25,231 bases of DNA from a bacterium (GCA_027062325.1 JAMOTN010000017.1:1-25231); one strand, 5' to 3'. Positions 16,429 through 24,382 are shown, counted from the stretch's first letter. The notes: generated from the letters alone by a model not told the origin. Made by a program: numbers and translations.

Positions 16429-16472
16429 ATTATCCTCATTTGCTAACCGCTGCGAATATGCCACTACAAGTA

Positions 16473-17120
16473 TTATCTAAGTTTTAATTTTTCTGCCAAA
16501 TAAATTGCCTCTATCAATTTACACGCTTCATCAAGATCATCATTCACCACAACGTAATCGTAATTTCTCCCCTGCTCGCACTCCCACGAGGCAACTTTTA
16601 GGCGCTTTTCTATAATCTCCGGTGTATCTGTTGAGCGCTTAAAAAGACGCTTTTTTAACTCATCAATTGAAGGAGGAGCTACAAACACTAGAGCAGCTTG
16701 AGGAATCTTTTTCTTAATAACAAAGCCACCTTTTACATCTATATCTAATACCACATCAATCCCTGCCTCAAGATAAGGAATGACTTCAGATTTTAACGTT
16801 CCATAATAGTTTCCGTGAACCTCCTGCCACTCCAAAAATTCATCTTCCTCTATCTTCTTCTTAAATTCATCGTGAGACAAGAAGAAATAATCAACTCCGT
16901 CCTTTTCTCCTATACGTGGCTTTCTAGTCGTAGCAGATATTGAAAAGTGAATCTTTCCTCCATATTTACCAAGAAGATGATGAATCAATGTACTTTTTCC
17001 CGTTCCACTTGGACCAGAAACAACCAAAAAAGCAGGACGGTACTTAACAAATACACTTCTTTTCAAACCGTAACTTACCGGCTCATACACATTACTGTTT
17101 TGCTTATTTCCTACTCCCAT
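16473..17120 (-). CDS. gmk: Guanylate kinase
   Basis: Gmk phosphorylates GMP to GDP with ATP. The P-loop SGPSGTGKST is at 35-44, followed by the GMP-binding region SATTRKPRIGEKDGVDYFF, the EWQEVHGNYYGT lid segment, DIDVKGG and RLKVASWECE with the lid arginine. The product (215 residues) carries about 28 residues ahead of the family's normal start. The ATG at 17120 has no ribosome site, and a -10-like TATAAA lies only two bases upstream, so the true start may be internal (GTG at 17090 or TTG at 17066) or the message leaderless. It is the first gene of the train leading through coaBC and priA to the flagellar genes. The rpoZ gene that often follows gmk is absent. Confidence 0.95.
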   Translation of the reverse strand: MGVGNKQNSNVYEPVSYGLKRSVFVKYRPAFLVVSGPSGTGKSTLIHHLLGKYGGKIHFSISATTRKPRIGEKDGVDYFFLSHDEFKKKIEEDEFLEWQEVHGNYYGTLKSEVIPYLEAGIDVVLDIDVKGGFVIKKKIPQAALVFVAPPSIDELKKRLFKRSTDTPEIIEKRLKVASWECEQGRNYDYVVVNDDLDEACKLIEAIYLAEKLKLR

Positions 17121-17122
17121 AT

Positions 17123-17161
17123 TTATATTTTACAAACGAGACAGGTTGATGTAAAATATAA
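17123..17161. repeat. Perfect 12-bp inverted repeat in the gmk/rplU divergent region
   Basis: TTATATTTTACA (17123-17134) and its exact complement TGTAAAATATAA (17150-17161) flank a 15-base spacer. The arms create -10-like hexamers facing both ways: TATAAT on the plus strand at 17157-17162 and TATAAA on the minus strand at 17127-17122. It may be an operator or a symmetric divergent promoter for gmk and rplU. Confidence 0.6.
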
Positions 17162-17162
17162 T
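17157..17162 (+). promoter_or_regulatory. -10 element (TATAAT) of the rplU-rpmA transcript
   Basis: An exact TATAAT lies 67 bases before rplU. No good -35 hexamer exists at 16-18 bases; TTTACA (17129-17134) is 22 bases away, so an activator or a weak -35 may be used. Downstream are a small GCGA/TCGC stem (about 17199-17213) and the AAGGAGG ribosome site. Confidence 0.45.
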
Positions 17163-17228
17163 GGCAAGTGATTATCTATGGGAATGTGTATTAGCAACGC
17201 GAATAAACATCGCAAGGAGGGATAGGCG

Positions 17229-17543
17229 ATGTACGCAATAATAGAAACCGGTGGTAAGCAGTATAAGGTTGAGCCCGGTATCACTCTTTGGGTTGAAAAA
17301 TTGGATGCAAATCCAGGAGATGTCATCTCCATTGAGAAGGTGGTATTTGTAAACGCAGATTCAGAAATTGCAGCGGGTAATCCTGTGTTGCCAAACTGGG
17401 AAGTGAAAGCCGAGGTTGTGCGTCATCTCAAAGATAGGAAAATCATTGCGATGAAGTATCGCCCCAAAAAAAATTATCGCAGAAAGTACGGCCACAGACA
17501 GTGGTATACCGAAATCAGGATTAAGGATATAGTAAAGAAGTAA
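17229..17543 (+). CDS. rplU: 50S ribosomal protein L21
   Basis: L21 is a 23S rRNA-binding protein of the large subunit. The 104-residue product begins MYAIIETGGKQYKVEPG and ends with the basic KYRPKKNYRRKYGHRQWYTEI region, both diagnostic, at normal family length. AAGGAGG lies 8 bases before the ATG. It starts a plus-strand cluster rplU-rpmA-nadD. Unlike in Firmicutes, no prp protease gene lies between L21 and L27; the gap is only 39 bases. Confidence 0.98.
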   Translation: MYAIIETGGKQYKVEPGITLWVEKLDANPGDVISIEKVVFVNADSEIAAGNPVLPNWEVKAEVVRHLKDRKIIAMKYRPKKNYRRKYGHRQWYTEIRIKDIVKK

Positions 17544-17582
17544 AACGCCCTTAATAAAAACGAAAGTTAGGGGGGAGTCGTA

Positions 17583-17876
17583 ATGGCACACAAAAAAGGT
17601 GGTGGAAGTACATCCAACGGTAGGGATAGTATAGGTAAAAGGTTGGGTGTCAAGAGATTCGATGCGCAATTTGTAAAGGCAGGAAATATAATTGTTCGTC
17701 AGCGTGGAAGTAAAATCTGGCCCGGAATTGGTTGTAAGATGGGAAGTGATTTCACAGTATTTGCAGCACGCGATGGATACGTTAAGTTTTACAACAAGAG
17801 AGGCAAAAAATTTGTTGGAGTTTTTCCAGCTGAGGAACTTAAGTCGGAGAATTTTAAAGAGGTAAAGACTTGGTAA
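17583..17876 (+). CDS. rpmA: 50S ribosomal protein L27
   Basis: L27 reaches into the peptidyl-transferase centre with its flexible N terminus. The 97-residue product begins directly [16 protein letters not shown], with no cleavable N-terminal leader of the Firmicutes type, in agreement with the absent prp protease gene. The conserved core [14 protein letters not shown] and GDF-like [13 protein letters not shown] follow. AGGGGGGAG lies before the ATG. It is followed after 29 bases by nadD. Confidence 0.98.
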   Translation: MAHKKGGGSTSNGRDSIGKRLGVKRFDAQFVKAGNIIVRQRGSKIWPGIGCKMGSDFTVFAARDGYVKFYNKRGKKFVGVFPAEELKSENFKEVKTW

Positions 17877-17905
17877 TAGGTCGGTGAAAATTCTTCACTT
17901 TTGAT

Positions 17906-18622
17906 ATGAGAGATTCGAATTTTATCTTGAGCGAAGGTGTGCAGGAATTACCTAATGAGATTGCCCTCTTTGGGGGGAGTTTTAATCCTCCCCATTGGGG
18001 GCATTTTTTTGTTTCGTTAAAAGTTCGCGAAGCAGGATTACCTGTTGTTATAGCTCCCGTATTTTGGCTTCCACACAAGTTTGCCCAAACAGAGAAAGAC
18101 TTGGAACTTCCCAACAGTTGGTATTTTTACAAGCAAACAGGTATGGTTCCGTTTGAGTTGCGTTATGCAATGTGCAAAGAGATGTGGAAAGGTGAAGAGA
18201 ATATATGGGTATCCGATATTGAAAAGAAAATAGCAATAACAAACTTATCTCCAAACTACACATTTTACACTGTTGAACTTCTTAAAAACTATGGAAAAAA
18301 AGTCCACCTTATAATAGGCGAAGACAACGCCATCTCCTTCGACAAATGGTACCGCTCAAAGGAATTACTAAAAAACATCGAAAGTTTATGGATAGTCAAA
18401 AGATTCGGCTCTCATAATCCAGAAAAAATAAAGTTGCTTTCTAAAAAAATAAAAACCCATTTCATAAAAGAAGCCGTTGACGTCTCTGCAACTTCCATAA
18501 GAAATTGGGCTTCCAAGCGCCTGCTCAAACACACCTCTGAAGGCGTAATTAACATTATAAAAAGATACGAACTCTACGGTTACAGCACTCTTATCACTAC
18601 TAGTTTCAGAGAAGCTCAATAA
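17906..18622 (+). CDS. nadD: Nicotinate-nucleotide adenylyltransferase
   Basis: NadD converts nicotinate mononucleotide and ATP to deamido-NAD, a step of NAD synthesis. The 238-residue product shows the nucleotidyltransferase signature GGSFNPPHWGH at 23-33 (H30 and H33 are the HxGH histidines), LIIGEDNAISFDKW in the middle, and VSATSIRN (ISSTxIR motif) near the C terminus. It is slightly long; the first 17 residues precede the family start. No ribosome site is visible before the ATG; TTG (17927) and GTG (17939) are alternative starts. A small hairpin (17884-17898) lies just upstream. The position after rpmA is common in bacteria. Confidence 0.93.
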   Translation: MRDSNFILSEGVQELPNEIALFGGSFNPPHWGHFFVSLKVREAGLPVVIAPVFWLPHKFAQTEKDLELPNSWYFYKQTGMVPFELRYAMCKEMWKGEENIWVSDIEKKIAITNLSPNYTFYTVELLKNYGKKVHLIIGEDNAISFDKWYRSKELLKNIESLWIVKRFGSHNPEKIKLLSKKIKTHFIKEAVDVSATSIRNWASKRLLKHTSEGVINIIKRYELYGYSTLITTSFREAQ

Positions 18623-18664
18623 AGATATTAAAAAGTACCCTTTTCCAACCGAAAAACTGATGCT

Positions 18665-19477
18665 ATGAGGAGAGTCACAAAGTATTTGTGTTTAACGGCA
18701 ATTTTATCAATGGCATTTTTATTGCAAGCTTTTACCTACAAAGTGGTATCGATTGAGTGGATTGGCACTAAGCCTGCATTCGTTTACATTGAAAATCTAC
18801 AAGAAGGCGAAATCGCACCATTTTGGGTTGGAGAAAAGCTGTGGGGTCACGGTGAGATAAAGAAGATAACTAGCGAGTCCATTGTCGTCACAGACGACTT
18901 TGGCAACACGCTCGAAGTAAAAGTTGGAGGATTCATACTTCCACCTATGGAGAAAGAGTTGGGAAGCGAAGGCGGAATCAACGTTGGAAAAGTGCTTTAT
19001 CATCAAGCAAAATACCTTCAAAAACAGTTTGAAGAGATGAATAAAGGATCAACTAGTAATGAGGCCACTCCCCCGATAGAGACTGAGATAGCTCCAACTA
19101 CTGCTGGATCCCAAGAACAAATTCACTCAACACCTACACCCCCAACTCCTCCAGCTTCTCCCAACTCAGTTTCCCAAAAACCAAAATCTCACCCTGTAAA
19201 CAAATCCCCTGCACCTAAAACCACAACATCACTTTCTAACACCTCTAAACCACCAGCTACAAATCCAAAATCCAGTACATCAACTTCACCCTCTGCTCAA
19301 CTAAACCCAGCTATAACCACTTCTTCTAAAAAAATTTCTACCCCTCCCCAAACAGGAACATATACATCAAAACCAGAAGCAAATCCTGAAACTACCCCTG
19401 CTCCTGCCGTTGGAGGATCCACCCCTAAATTCAGAACAAAAGCAAAAGTTTCCCCCATTTCTTCAGAAGAAAAATAA
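18665..19477 (+). CDS. Secreted protein with a small PilP/GspC-like domain and a Pro/Thr/Ser-rich tail
   Basis: The 270-residue product has a clear signal peptide (basic MRRVTK, hydrophobic core, likely cleavage after A22 in LLQA). Residues 24-98 form a compact beta-rich region; GEIAPFWVGEKLWGHGEIKKI followed by ITSESIVVTDDFGNTLEVKV reads like the 'set-and-modify' fold of type IV pilus PilP or type II secretion GspC proteins, in which a hydrophobic strand, a conserved Gly and a charged strand alternate. From about 128 to the end the chain is low complexity, dominated by Pro, Thr, Ser, Ala and Lys, likely extended and outside the membrane. It is 42 bases after nadD and has no ribosome site that I can see. 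PilP/GspC resemblance is inference only. Confidence 0.7.
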   Translation: MRRVTKYLCLTAILSMAFLLQAFTYKVVSIEWIGTKPAFVYIENLQEGEIAPFWVGEKLWGHGEIKKITSESIVVTDDFGNTLEVKVGGFILPPMEKELGSEGGINVGKVLYHQAKYLQKQFEEMNKGSTSNEATPPIETEIAPTTAGSQEQIHSTPTPPTPPASPNSVSQKPKSHPVNKSPAPKTTTSLSNTSKPPATNPKSSTSTSPSAQLNPAITTSSKKISTPPQTGTYTSKPEANPETTPAPAVGGSTPKFRTKAKVSPISSEEK

Positions 19478-19519
19478 AAAAACAAACTCCATCAACTATA
19501 AAAGCTTCTAAAACTCAAA

Positions 19520-20896
19520 TCAAAATCTCCAGCAATTAAATGAATCAGAAAGTTCTCTTATCTTCTCGCGTGTTAAAACCCCTTTAATATCAACAATGGC
19601 ACCAGCTTCTTTTAAAACCTTCTCAAACCAACCTCTATCCAGCTTTCTAAAAGCATCGTGCTTTACAGCAAGCACAACCGCATCGTACTTCTCAACCCTT
19701 TCCTCATTCACATTATCCCAACTTATCAAATCTAAACCGTAGTAGCTTTTAACCTCTTCAGCTATAGCCAAAGGATCAGTAACATCAACATTACACCCAT
19801 AATTTTCAAGTTCATGAATTAAATCAACAACCTTGGTATTTCTCACATCGTTAACATTTGCCTTAAAAGTTATTCCCAAAACCAAAACTCGAGCAGTCGT
19901 AAAATTTAAGTTACTCTTTACAAGAAGTTTCACAACCTTAGAAGCCACAAAACCTGGAAACTCCTCGTTGACTCGTCTAGCTGCAATAGCCACCTGAGGA
20001 AAGAATCCAACATTCTGAGCCTTGTATATCAAGTAGTAAGGATCCTCTGGTATACAGTGACCACCCACCAAGCCCGGCTCAAAGTTCAAGAAGTTCCACT
20101 TGGTAGAGGCCGCTTTCAGTACCTCATGAACATCTATGTCCATTTTCTCACAAAACATGGCAAACTCATTAACCAAAGCAATGTTTACATCCCTTTGTGT
20201 ATTTTCTAGAATCTTACACGCTTCTGCCACCTTTATTGAAGAAGCCCTGTGAACCCCTGCTTCTATTACTTCCCCATAAATAGAAGCCAACAAATCCAAC
20301 GTAGCTGGCGAATCCGCGGATACAACCTTTACAACCTTATCTGGATAATGTTCCTTATCTCCCGGATTTATACGCTCAGGTGAATAACCAACCCAGAAAT
20401 CACGTCCCCACTTCAAACCACTCTTATCTTCAAGTATTGGTATTATAAACTCCTCCGTACATCCCGGATACACTGTTGATTCGATAACCACTCCATCTCC
20501 CTTTTTTAAAACCTGCGCTACCATTCCAGCTGCTGAACGTAGATAAGAAAGATCAGGTATCTTAAAAGCTGTTGTGGGTGTAGGAACAGTGATAATATAA
20601 AGTGCAGCCTCACGTGTATCCGCTAAGCTTGATGTATAGGTTATATTTGGATTCAAAATACTGACAGTGTCTATCTCGTTATTCTTATCAAAGCCCTTTT
20701 GAAGCTCTCTCACCCGCTCCTCAGAAACATCAAACCCTATTATCTTGAATTTTCTGGCAAACATTACAGCCAAAGGCAATCCTACGTATCCCAAACCAAC
20801 TATGCAAATCTTAACGTTTCCGTTCAAAAAGTCAGAAAATTTAGGTAAATTCAGATAAACTGAGTTGACAGGATTAAATTCCAAAGACGAACTCAT
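19520..20896 (-). CDS. UDP-N-acetyl-sugar 6-dehydrogenase (WbpA/TviB type)
   Basis: This NAD-dependent enzyme oxidises C6 of a UDP-hexose to a uronic acid for surface polysaccharide synthesis. The 458-residue product has the Rossmann motif VGLGYVGLPLA near 33-43, TVPTPTT, the STVYPGCTE loop, YSPERINPGD, TKWNFLNFEPGLVGGHCIP with the catalytic Cys at 281, DPYYL, and the C-terminal domain beginning LGITFKANVNDVRNTK. The SPERINPGD and NFEPGLVGGHC forms point to UDP-GlcNAc or UDP-GalNAc dehydrogenases of the WbpA/TviB group rather than UDP-glucose dehydrogenase. The exact substrate is not certain. AAGGTG lies 7 bases before the ATG. It is the last gene of a minus-strand trio. Confidence 0.9.
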   Translation of the reverse strand: MSSSLEFNPVNSVYLNLPKFSDFLNGNVKICIVGLGYVGLPLAVMFARKFKIIGFDVSEERVRELQKGFDKNNEIDTVSILNPNITYTSSLADTREAALYIITVPTPTTAFKIPDLSYLRSAAGMVAQVLKKGDGVVIESTVYPGCTEEFIIPILEDKSGLKWGRDFWVGYSPERINPGDKEHYPDKVVKVVSADSPATLDLLASIYGEVIEAGVHRASSIKVAEACKILENTQRDVNIALVNEFAMFCEKMDIDVHEVLKAASTKWNFLNFEPGLVGGHCIPEDPYYLIYKAQNVGFFPQVAIAARRVNEEFPGFVASKVVKLLVKSNLNFTTARVLVLGITFKANVNDVRNTKVVDLIHELENYGCNVDVTDPLAIAEEVKSYYGLDLISWDNVNEERVEKYDAVVLAVKHDAFRKLDRGWFEKVLKEAGAIVDIKGVLTREKIRELSDSFNCWRF

Positions 20897-20921
20897 ATCC
20901 TAACACCTTCTTGAACAAAAC

Positions 20922-22205
20922 TTAACTAGAGGTTTCTTCTACTAACTTTTTAGCAAATTCAATATACTTTGGCAACTTAACCCGCCAACTCACATTTTTC
21001 TCAATCCAAGTTCGCAACTCACGCTGGACTCGATCCAAATTTTCATGAGCTTCTCTCACAAAATCTACAACTCTATCTGCTCTTAGTCTCCCAAGATCCC
21101 GAAAGCTCAACACCCATTTACACCCTATAAAATTCTCATCCTCACCAACCATGAAAAATGGCACTCCCCTTGCTGCATACTCAATAGCCTTTAGAGAAGA
21201 CATCCTCGGCATAGCATGTGAATAAACCCCTAAGGGAGCAGCAGCAACATGTACTTTTGAAAAAAATTTACAGGCACTAGAGCGTGATATAAAACCATTA
21301 AGCATTACTCTAACATTTGGCTTATTTCTGCTTCTTCTCACATTTGAAAACTTGAGAACCACTGGCTCTTCTTGCTCGATACTCATTAAAAAAATTCCCA
21401 TCTCTGCTAAACGTTTAAAATACTTTAACCAACTTTCAGCATCCCCAGCAATATTCAACTCCAAATTATAATTTGAGTTTAAAAAAGCCAATATTAAGTG
21501 TTCCAAACCAAACTTTTCACTCGGATAGGCACCAACAAACCCTACATTGACAGTTATATCATTTTCCAATTTTTTCCAACGTGCAATCTCACAAATATCC
21601 ATAGAATCAGGCCTGATTCCATTTGGTATCACAACATAGCGCTTAAAAAACCGCCTTCTATTTTCATCGTTCATTCTATCCAGCTGCATTTTTGCAATGC
21701 TCTCACTAACAGCTATGAAACCATCAATCATCTTCCAGCACCTATCAGCCGAAAACTTCTCCACAAAATAAGCTAACTTACTTCTTCTTTTTAACTCTTC
21801 AAGTTCATTTCCGTGATGTTCAGTTATAAAAATTCTCTTCCATTTGCTCTTCATCTCACTTATTCTTCTGTAAAAAAATGGAGAAAAGCCAAACCAACGT
21901 GAAACAATCGCCTCATTCTCTGCAAAAGCAACTTCAAGCACTTTCAAAGCTTCAATGTGAAAAAACAACATTTTATTAAATTTTTCTCTTCTTCTAAAAA
22001 CTTTAACCCGTTTTAAAGTCAAAACAGAATCAAATCCATGGTGCCTTAAAAACTCATCAAGTCCATCTTCTTCTCTGATCAGAAGATAAAAATTTATGGG
22101 CAGTCTTTCTTCTTCTGCAGTTATCACCTGATCCCTAAATTTATTCAAAACCCCTATCATAGCTTGCGGACTTCCAATGTAATAAAAGTATCCAAGTTGC
22201 ACCAC
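20922..22205 (-). CDS. GT-B fold glycosyltransferase (GT4-like)
   Basis: The product (about 427 residues) transfers a sugar from a nucleotide donor. The N-terminal domain is weakly conserved (start VQLGYFYYIGSP); the C-terminal nucleotide-binding domain begins at VIPNGI, then VNVGFVGAYPSEKFGLEHL and, near the C terminus, SLKAIEYAARGVPFF, the counterpart of the GT4 E-x7-E region (EAxAxGxPV). No transmembrane helix is present, so it is cytoplasmic or peripheral. The start is probably GTG at 22205: GGAGG sits five bases before it. An ATG at 22217 is the longer alternative, but it overlaps that ribosome site. It lies 25 bases before the UDP-sugar dehydrogenase, suggesting a shared surface-glycan pathway. 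Confidence 0.82.
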   Translation of the reverse strand: MVQLGYFYYIGSPQAMIGVLNKFRDQVITAEEERLPINFYLLIREEDGLDEFLRHHGFDSVLTLKRVKVFRRREKFNKMLFFHIEALKVLEVAFAENEAIVSRWFGFSPFFYRRISEMKSKWKRIFITEHHGNELEELKRRSKLAYFVEKFSADRCWKMIDGFIAVSESIAKMQLDRMNDENRRRFFKRYVVIPNGIRPDSMDICEIARWKKLENDITVNVGFVGAYPSEKFGLEHLILAFLNSNYNLELNIAGDAESWLKYFKRLAEMGIFLMSIEQEEPVVLKFSNVRRSRNKPNVRVMLNGFISRSSACKFFSKVHVAAAPLGVYSHAMPRMSSLKAIEYAARGVPFFMVGEDENFIGCKWVLSFRDLGRLRADRVVDFVREAHENLDRVQRELRTWIEKNVSWRVKLPKYIEFAKKLVEETSS

Positions 22206-22281
22206 AATCTCCTCCATAAATCTAACAACCTAGCCTTTCAACTAAACCTCACATAATCAACTAAATACTCAAATCAAATAT

Positions 22282-23397
22282 TCACACCAACTTTTTCAGC
22301 ACCTCCAACATTTCACGAGCCGCTTCAACCTGATAATCATTAAACAAACCAACTCTTATAAAGCGTCCCTTGTGTTTTGCCTGCCCAGAAGCAACTTTAA
22401 ATCCATTCTCTGCTAACTGGGCTTTTACTTTTTCTGCCTCCTCTAGCTCTATCAACATAACGTGAGGAGCCGAGTCCTCAGAAGGCAATATATTGAAGTG
22501 CTCTGAATACAACTCCTTCACCTGATGCGCCGCTCTTAATTTATTCTCTTCACCAACGCGCAGCACTTCATCAAACGCTTTGTTAAAAGTATAAAGCACG
22601 TGATACGAGAAGGTGTAAATCGTACTTTCCGTATCAAAGTGTCTTTTCAAGTCAAAGTACGAAACTGGCAAATCAAGAGCAACCTCATAAACCTCATGGG
22701 CTAGCTCTTCAATGGGTTCGAATAAAAACTTGTAAGCCTTATTACCTGCTAATACAAATGCAACTCCAGGAAGCGAAGCAAACGCCTTTTGAGAAGCACC
22801 AATCCATACCTCGTTGTCTCTAACACATCTAGGAACTATTCCAAGTGAGCTTATTCCATCTATAACCAATATCTTGCTTGAAAACATATCACGGAACCGA
22901 TCCAAATCCATCATTTTACCAGTAGAAGTCTCAACATCCACAGCATATATCAACTCACAATCCTCAAATGCCCTTCCTAAAGCCTCATAATCTGGAGAAT
23001 CATCCAATTTTTCATCTACTATTACAACCTCAACAGGCAAGTGAAACAGACGCGCTTTCCCACGTATAAAATTAGCAAACCTCTGTCCAAATATCCCACG
23101 CACCCAAACACCAATCATAAAACGCCTTTCCTCATTAAATCGTCCATAACGCCTTGCCCTTACTCCAGCAAGCTGCAAACCAGCATCAACTACAGCCTGA
23201 ATTGCACCAGTACCAGATGACATAAAAAGTGCAACGTGCGGAGAATTACAATCATCAGAAGCATAATGTGAAGACAACTTCCCTTTAACCTCTGAGTAAA
23301 GGCGCGAAAACTCCTCCTGACGATGATGCACAAAGTCAACAGGCAACTCATAAACATCTGAATAGACAGGACCTGGTTGCAAGTAGTGAGTTTTCAT
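22282..23397 (-). CDS. PLP-dependent class V aminotransferase (serine/alanine-glyoxylate type)
   Basis: The 371-residue product belongs to fold-type I class V aminotransferases, the group of serine-glyoxylate and alanine-glyoxylate enzymes. It begins YLQPGPVYSD, then HHRQEEF, the PLP-phosphate motif SSGTGA near 60-65, VDVETSTGKM, DGISSLG with the PLP-pyridine Asp, and the Schiff-base lysine K204 in GASQKAFASLPG. The C-terminal domain has the carboxylate-binding arginine region KGRFIRVGLF. The amino donor and acceptor cannot be read from sequence. It leads a trio with the glycosyltransferase and UDP-sugar dehydrogenase, though family members usually act in amino-acid rather than sugar metabolism. 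GGGGGG precedes the ATG. Confidence 0.9.
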   Translation of the reverse strand: MKTHYLQPGPVYSDVYELPVDFVHHRQEEFSRLYSEVKGKLSSHYASDDCNSPHVALFMSSGTGAIQAVVDAGLQLAGVRARRYGRFNEERRFMIGVWVRGIFGQRFANFIRGKARLFHLPVEVVIVDEKLDDSPDYEALGRAFEDCELIYAVDVETSTGKMMDLDRFRDMFSSKILVIDGISSLGIVPRCVRDNEVWIGASQKAFASLPGVAFVLAGNKAYKFLFEPIEELAHEVYEVALDLPVSYFDLKRHFDTESTIYTFSYHVLYTFNKAFDEVLRVGEENKLRAAHQVKELYSEHFNILPSEDSAPHVMLIELEEAEKVKAQLAENGFKVASGQAKHKGRFIRVGLFNDYQVEAAREMLEVLKKLV

Positions 23398-23423
23398 AGT
23401 TTTCCCCCCTTTAAATCGCTTTC

Positions 23424-23452
23424 ATTTTATGCCGTTGAGAATACAGATTAAA
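23424..23452 (-). promoter_or_regulatory. Possible promoter for the aminotransferase-glycosyltransferase-dehydrogenase trio
   Basis: On the minus strand TAAAAT (23429-23424, 5 of 6 to the -10 consensus) follows TTTAAT (23452-23447, a weak -35) after 17 bases. It lies 27 bases before the start of the aminotransferase gene. The -35 is poor. Confidence 0.3.
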
Positions 23453-23560
23453 CCACTCGACTAGACCACTTTTTTATTATTTTCGAACAAATAGGGAGTA
23501 GAATTGAATTAAAAACAGAAAAATTGCTACTAAGCCAAACAATTAATCGCAACAAAACAA

Positions 23561-23576
23561 TTAGCAATTATGCTAA
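23561..23576. repeat. Short hairpin, possible weak terminator of the MarC transcript
   Basis: TTAGCA-ATTA-TGCTAA forms a perfect 6-bp stem with a 4-base loop. On the minus strand it is followed by TTGTTTTGTT, a loose T tract, about 140 bases after the MarC-family stop. The stem has only two G-C pairs, so termination would be weak. Confidence 0.3.
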
Positions 23577-23717
23577 CACCTCAAAATTTAAATAGCCAGA
23601 GCAAAAAGTGCCAACAATCAAAAACGCATAAAAAGCAACAGCAAAACTGGAAATCAGGAATGTTCAACTATCAAAGTTAAATAGCAAAGCAAAAATACAG
23701 CAAAGCTTACTAACAAA

Positions 23718-24380
23718 TTAGAACAACAACGCCTTTAAACCTTCTATGACCATCTGAACACCTATAACTGCAAGTATCAATCCCATCAAACGCGTTACAA
23801 CTCTAATCAACTTTTCCCCTACAAATGCAACAACCCGCTCGGCCAATACAAACATTATCCATGTAATCAAGCAAATCAGTAAGAAAGCCGCAAGAACAGC
23901 TGCAACACGCTCAACGCTGTGCTCTCTTCCTATCAATGTCAAAGCTGTGGTGATGGTCCCTGGCCCTGCCAAAATTGGAGTTGCAAGGGGAGTTATCGCT
24001 ATATCTGTATCATCTTCAGGTTCCTTCTCAGGATCGTGCAGATACTCGGGATGATGCTGCGAAGAATGGCGTCCATGAAGCAGATGCCACGCTATAAAAA
24101 AAACTATCATTCCACCCGCTACCCTAAAAGAATCAATGTTTATAGAAAACATTCTAAATATTAACTGTCCTGTAAACGCAAAAACCAACACTATAAAAAA
24201 GGCTGTTAGTACTGAAGTTGTAGCTATTCTATACCGCTGGACAGAAGTATGGCCATCTGTCACACTCAAAAATATGGGTAAGTTTCCAATTGGATTCATG
24301 ATCGCAAAAAACGCAATCAAAGCATGCATAAAAGTACCATAAAATTCTGTCAGAGTCGTTGGAAGATGGCTTGAGAACAT
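23718..24380 (-). CDS. MarC family (UPF0056) inner-membrane protein
   Basis: The 220-residue product has six hydrophobic segments in two halves. The family's hallmark motifs are present: NPIGNLPIFLSVT in the first half and PLATPILAGPGTITTAL in the second. The transported substrate of this family is not established. Between the third and fourth segments lies a loop unusually rich in His, Asp and Glu (HLLHGRHSSQHH then EKEPEDDTD). I chose the ATG at 24380, with GGGGGAG five bases upstream; the GTG at 24386 overlaps that ribosome site. The start is only two bases after the upstream ATPase stop, so the two are cotranscribed. Confidence 0.93.
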   Translation of the reverse strand: MFSSHLPTTLTEFYGTFMHALIAFFAIMNPIGNLPIFLSVTDGHTSVQRYRIATTSVLTAFFIVLVFAFTGQLIFRMFSINIDSFRVAGGMIVFFIAWHLLHGRHSSQHHPEYLHDPEKEPEDDTDIAITPLATPILAGPGTITTALTLIGREHSVERVAAVLAAFLLICLITWIMFVLAERVVAFVGEKLIRVVTRLMGLILAVIGVQMVIEGLKALLF

Positions 24381-24382
24381 AT

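Larger units (their letters stand above)
23398..23717. other. 320-base intergenic region, A-rich on the plus strand
   Basis: No convincing gene is seen. The left 60 bases hold the likely promoter and ribosome site of the aminotransferase gene. The right ~200 bases are about half adenine on the plus strand. Read as the minus-strand transcript trailing the MarC gene they hold repeated TTTGCT/TTTTGC words, one imperfect 15-16 base direct repeat (23581-23596 and 23671-23685) and one small hairpin (23561-23576). Confidence 0.6.

Noticed and set aside
17884-17898. Hairpin GTGAA-AATTC-TTCAC followed by TTTT as an rpmA terminator
   Set aside because: The stem is only 5 bp and the nadD start follows at once; I see no proper terminator between these genes.
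19478-19519. Possible bidirectional terminator between the convergent secreted-protein and dehydrogenase genes
   Set aside because: The 42 bases are AT-rich, but hold no stem longer than the AAGCTT palindrome.
23398-23717. tRNA or CRISPR array in the largest gap
   Set aside because: No cloverleaf or T-loop GTTCRA signature, and no regularly spaced identical repeats.
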